Shown piece by piece: positions 21,531 through 24,663 of a DNA stretch of 24,663 bases. The position numbers were made by a program, and so were the translations under genes. Numbering within the stretch: position 1 is the first letter of the stretch; each line of letters opens with the position of its first letter. The notes beneath the pieces were generated by a model. That model searched no databases and was not told the DNA's origin. It worked only from the letters and a program-made list of their open reading frames with translations. Source of the stretch: H111-94 sp034436045 (GTDB lineage: Bacteria; Chloroflexota; Ktedonobacteria; Ktedonobacterales; Ktedonobacteraceae); the NCBI GenBank assembly GCA_034436045.1, contig DAOTVZ010000059.1, forward strand, positions 1 to 24,663, in the 5' to 3' direction.

Positions 21531-23471
21531 TTATAGGGTTGAAACAGCTAATGTGTCTTCTGCTAACAACTCTTCCACTGAGTACTCTGGTTTTGCCAGT
21601 GTGGGCGGGTCAATGAAGACACGGAACCAGAGTTCCAGGCTGGCCAGCGTGAACAATTGAGCCTGGTAGTTCGTGCGGCCTTCCAGATGATCGCGGAGCA
21701 TCCGACCGATGAAGGCGTCATTGAAGTAGCCGCGCTCGCGGGCGCGCTCGGAGAGCAGCAGGCGCGAGATCAGACCGCGCTGTCCCTCGCGGAACCAGAT
21801 GCCGGTCGGCACATTGAAGCCCATCTTCTTGCGTGTCAGAATGGCCTCTGGCAAGAAATCGGCGAACGCGCGTTTCAGCATATACTTGGTTTTGAGCGAT
21901 TTAATCTTCAGGTGTGAAGGGATGCTGGCGGCGTATTCGGTCAGGCGATAGTCAAGCAATGGAATACGCGCTTCGAGCGACGCGGCCATCGTCATCTTAT
22001 CGCCCTTCATCAGCAAGTTGTCCGGCAACCAGATTTTGGTGTCCAGGTAGAGCATCGCGGAGAGGTTATCGCGCTGCGGGTTGCCATCGAGCCAGCGCCG
22101 AAACTCGCGGCTGGCGTCCATGTCAATCGCGGCCTTTGTCTCCGGCGCGAGCAGTTGCTCTTTCAGGGCACCGTTGAAGATACCGAACCAGCACATCCAG
22201 CGTTCTGGTGCAGGATAGGACAGGTTGCGCGCCGCAGTTTTGAGCTTGCGCATACTATACGGCAAGCATTCGAGCAATGGTTGGATGATCTGGTTACGCA
22301 CTGACGTGGGAATGATGTGATAATAACGTGCCAGCCAATCCACAACGTATTTAGGATAGCCCGCGAAGAGTTCGTCGCCTCCCTCGCCGGAAAGCACAAC
22401 TTTCACGTGCTGGCGCGCCAGCTTAGAAACCAGGTAGACACCTAAATCGGACGGTTCGCTGACCGGCTCGTCGCGGTGCCAGGTCAGTATCGGCCAGTAC
22501 TGCGCCATGTCCGACGATTTGACGACCAGTTCGTAGTGATCGGTGCCGAAATGCTGGGCGACGAGGCGTGCGTAAGGCAGTTCGCTATAGTCTGGATGGT
22601 CGAAACCGACCGCGAAGGTTTTGACCTTGTGTGAGGTTAGTTTGCTCATAACGCCAGTTACGATGCTCGAATCGACGCCGCCGCTGAGCATGGCTCCGAC
22701 CGGCACATCGGCCATCATGCGCTCCTCTACCGCACGTTGCACATGTTGCCGAATGCCCTCCAGATATTCCTCGATGGGGCGTTCCTCGGTCTTGCTGAAG
22801 GTATAGTCCCAGTAACATTGCTGGCGCACCTTGCCGTCTTCACAGAGCATCCAGTGACCAGGTGGCACCTTATAGATGCCCGCAAACAGTGTGGCGGGCG
22901 CGGGCACATAACGCACACTCAAAAAGTCGGCCAGCGCCTGTGTATCTGCGACGCGCTTCACACGTGGATGGCACAGCAGCGATTTGATTTCTGAGGCGAA
23001 AACGATATCGCCATTAACCTGCGTATAATAAAGTGGTTTTTTGCCCGCGCGGTCACGGGCCAGCAGTAGGCGGCGACGGGGGCTATCCCAGATGGCGAAG
23101 CCAAACATGCCGTGCAGACGCGCTACGCAGTCAACGCCAAATTCCTCGTAGGCATGGATAATTGTCTCGGTATCGCTATTGGTGCGGAACTGATGACCTT
23201 TCTCGATTAGTTCTTGCCGAAGTTGCTTGTAGTTCCATATCTCGCCGTTAAACACAAGCCACACATCGCCCGTTTCATTGCACATTGGCTGGTGTCCGCC
23301 GCTGAGGTCAATGATACTCAGGCGTGCAAAGCCCAGGCCGGTCGGCCCGTCGAAATATGCACCCTGATCATCCGGCCCTCGATGCTCGATCAGGTGCGTC
23401 ATCTGCTCAATGAGCGCGGGCGGCACAGATTCGCCGCTTGCCATATTAAAAATGCCGCATATACCGCACAT
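21531..23471 (-). CDS. asnB: AsnB-type glutamine-hydrolysing asparagine synthase/amidotransferase
   Basis: 646 aa, complete. The N-terminal class II glutaminase domain begins MCGICGIF with Cys2 as nucleophile, and has RLSIIDLSGGHQP and FNGEIWNY. The C-terminal ATP-pyrophosphatase domain has SGGVDSS (263-269) and SGEGGDELFAGY (361-372). The family uses glutamine nitrogen and ATP to amidate a carboxylate, classically aspartate. In polysaccharide clusters, relatives are thought to amidate uronic acids or act in glycan assembly. A second copy lies directly upstream, 22 bp away. The locus context makes a glycan role plausible, but amino-acid synthesis cannot be excluded from sequence. GGAAAGAGAG precedes the start at 11 nt or more, a rather distant ribosome site. 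Confidence 0.93.
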   Translation of the reverse strand: MCGICGIFNMASGESVPPALIEQMTHLIEHRGPDDQGAYFDGPTGLGFARLSIIDLSGGHQPMCNETGDVWLVFNGEIWNYKQLRQELIEKGHQFRTNSDTETIIHAYEEFGVDCVARLHGMFGFAIWDSPRRRLLLARDRAGKKPLYYTQVNGDIVFASEIKSLLCHPRVKRVADTQALADFLSVRYVPAPATLFAGIYKVPPGHWMLCEDGKVRQQCYWDYTFSKTEERPIEEYLEGIRQHVQRAVEERMMADVPVGAMLSGGVDSSIVTGVMSKLTSHKVKTFAVGFDHPDYSELPYARLVAQHFGTDHYELVVKSSDMAQYWPILTWHRDEPVSEPSDLGVYLVSKLARQHVKVVLSGEGGDELFAGYPKYVVDWLARYYHIIPTSVRNQIIQPLLECLPYSMRKLKTAARNLSYPAPERWMCWFGIFNGALKEQLLAPETKAAIDMDASREFRRWLDGNPQRDNLSAMLYLDTKIWLPDNLLMKGDKMTMAASLEARIPLLDYRLTEYAASIPSHLKIKSLKTKYMLKRAFADFLPEAILTRKKMGFNVPTGIWFREGQRGLISRLLLSERARERGYFNDAFIGRMLRDHLEGRTNYQAQLFTLASLELWFRVFIDPPTLAKPEYSVEELLAEDTLAVSTL

Positions 23472-23493
23472 ACTTTTTATAACTCTCTTTCCT

Positions 23494-24663
23494 TTAAAAA
23501 TGACTGCTCACCGGCGTAAATGGCGTTACCGCGCTGGTTTGATCGTGTGTGACGGGTTCATCTATATAGGTCTGGAACCACAGTTCCAGGCAGAGCAGTG
23601 TCCAGAGTGCCTGGCTGTGATTTCTAAGCCGTGTTGTACCATCGGTCTGGAGCAGCCGTTGCAGGAATTGTGGCTGGAAGATGCCGCGCTGCCGAGAGCG
23701 TTGGGAACTCAAGATGTCGTGTGCGTAGCTGCTCACATCGTTTCTGAACCACTGTGTCAGTGGAATCGAGAAGCCCTGTTTGGGGCGGTTCAACACCTCG
23801 GCGGGAATCATCTCAGCGGCGATCTTTTTCAAGAGATACTTTTGGGTGCCGTGACGCATGCGTAGCGACGGTTGCAATGAGGCTACGTATTCGCCCAGCA
23901 CGTGATCAAGCAGTGGGGCGCGTGTCTCAAGCGAGTTGAACATGCTGGCCTTATCGACCTTGACCAGAATGTCGTCGGCCAGGTAGGCGCGCACATCAAC
24001 GGATTGCATGGCGGCAGTGACGTCTAAATGGCGCACGGAACGATAGAGTTCAAGATGGCGTTCAAAAGGATAGTGATCACAGACCTGTTCGTAGAAGTCC
24101 GGCGTGTAGAGTTCGATGCGACCATAGTCAGGGAAAAGCATACCGGCTTCGATATGCCGGGTACCGTAATCCTTGCGCCATGTGGCCAGCCGCTGCTTAC
24201 CGCGCATGCCATCGGGCATGAAACTGCTGCCATAGCTGAGCAAAGCGCGGACAGGTGAGGGGATACGGTGAATCAGGTACTCACGCCGATATTGATTGTA
24301 GCCCGCGAATATTTCATCGCCGCCATCGCCCGACAGCACGACGGTCACATGTTCGCGCGCCAGTTTGGAGACGAAGTAGGTCGGTAGCATGGATGAGTCG
24401 CCAAACGGCTCATCGAAGGCCCACACCAGTTGTGGTAGCACCGACACCAGGTCATATTTCACGATGAACTCATGATGGTCAGTATGAAAATGTTGTGCGA
24501 CCTTACGCGCATACGGCAGCTCGCTATATTCATCTTCTTCAAAGCCGATAGAAAAAGTTTTGACCGGCTGTGACATCAACTGGCTCATGAAGCCGACAAC
24601 AACGCTGGAGTCAACGCCGCCGCTCAGAAAGGCACCAAGCGGCACTTCGCTCATCAGGCGTAT
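23494..24663 (-). CDS. Second AsnB-type amidotransferase, C-terminal part, cut by the window edge
   Basis: About 389 residues are visible; the gene continues beyond the right edge, where the glutaminase domain should lie. An internal ATG at 24654 is not the real start, because the residues before it (IRL) continue the family sequence. The synthetase domain has SEVPLGAFLSGGVDSS with the PP-loop and VVLSGDGGDEIFAGYNQY. The C-terminal helical part carries DILVKVDKASM and LETRAPLLDH. It differs clearly from the 21531-23471 gene in sequence (SGDGGDE against SGEGGDE, many substitutions), so the two are old paralogues rather than a recent duplication. It is the first visible gene of the leftward operon asnB-asnB-GT-GT. 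Confidence 0.92.
   Translation of the reverse strand: MRLMSEVPLGAFLSGGVDSSVVVGFMSQLMSQPVKTFSIGFEEDEYSELPYARKVAQHFHTDHHEFIVKYDLVSVLPQLVWAFDEPFGDSSMLPTYFVSKLAREHVTVVLSGDGGDEIFAGYNQYRREYLIHRIPSPVRALLSYGSSFMPDGMRGKQRLATWRKDYGTRHIEAGMLFPDYGRIELYTPDFYEQVCDHYPFERHLELYRSVRHLDVTAAMQSVDVRAYLADDILVKVDKASMFNSLETRAPLLDHVLGEYVASLQPSLRMRHGTQKYLLKKIAAEMIPAEVLNRPKQGFSIPLTQWFRNDVSSYAHDILSSQRSRQRGIFQPQFLQRLLQTDGTTRLRNHSQALWTLLCLELWFQTYIDEPVTHDQTSAVTPFTPVSSHF

Noticed and set aside
23410..23865. 151-codon rightward ORF across the junction of the two asnB genes
   Set aside because: It is antisense to two strongly conserved enzymes and resembles a shadow frame.
1..24663. tRNA, rRNA or transposase genes
   Set aside because: No cloverleaf-like GTTCGAATC segments with matching stems, no rRNA signature and no DDE/HUH-type transposase ORF were seen on either strand.

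Overview
The window reads as a bacterial chromosome segment with moderate-to-high GC. It is probably from the Chloroflexota, and a Ktedonobacteria-type genome is my best guess. That guess is an inference from three things: a Gram-positive-like gene order (YqhT-type peptidase, efp, accB-like, xseA, xseB), large intergenic spaces full of palindromic repeats, and a big exopolysaccharide locus. No rRNA or tRNA gene was found.

Left part (about 1-11350), housekeeping genes. A leftward gene for a basic/low-complexity protein with one C-terminal membrane helix (131-688) is followed by a repeat array (860-1157). Then comes a rightward series: mnmA (tRNA 2-thiouridylase) overlapping lepA (EF4), aroB (shikimate pathway), an M24 Xaa-Pro peptidase, efp, an AccB/BCCP-like protein, xseA and xseB (exonuclease VII), a DUF212/YuiD membrane protein, and a membrane-anchored alpha/beta hydrolase. 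The AccB-like protein carries Asn where the biotin-accepting Lys should be, and no accC is beside it.

Middle (11344-12896). A gene-poor 538-bp stretch holds a strong promoter-like site, hairpins and a G-quadruplex-type motif, and leads into an orphan OmpR/PhoB-type response regulator. Downstream are a perfect palindrome and a larger foldback element.

Right part (12897-24663), an exopolysaccharide/surface-glycan locus. It encodes a priming sugar-phosphate transferase, a DegT-family sugar aminotransferase, a Gfo/Idh oxidoreductase, a WbpP/TviC-like UDP-sugar 4-epimerase, a secreted lipoprotein resembling GHL15/GH114-type glycosidases, two GT4 glycosyltransferases, and two tandem AsnB-type glutamine amidotransferases. 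The last of these runs off the right edge. Together they suggest synthesis and processing of a lipid-linked polysaccharide containing amino and perhaps amidated sugars.

The most striking non-coding signal is a family of palindromes of the form GGGCGTGAT-NN-ATCACGCCC, or with paired changes GGGCGTCAT-NN-ATGACGCCC. They occur at four places. Three are composite elements bounded by inverted copies ending in GTA(G/A)GGGCGT or close to it. One of them supplies the stop codon of xseA.
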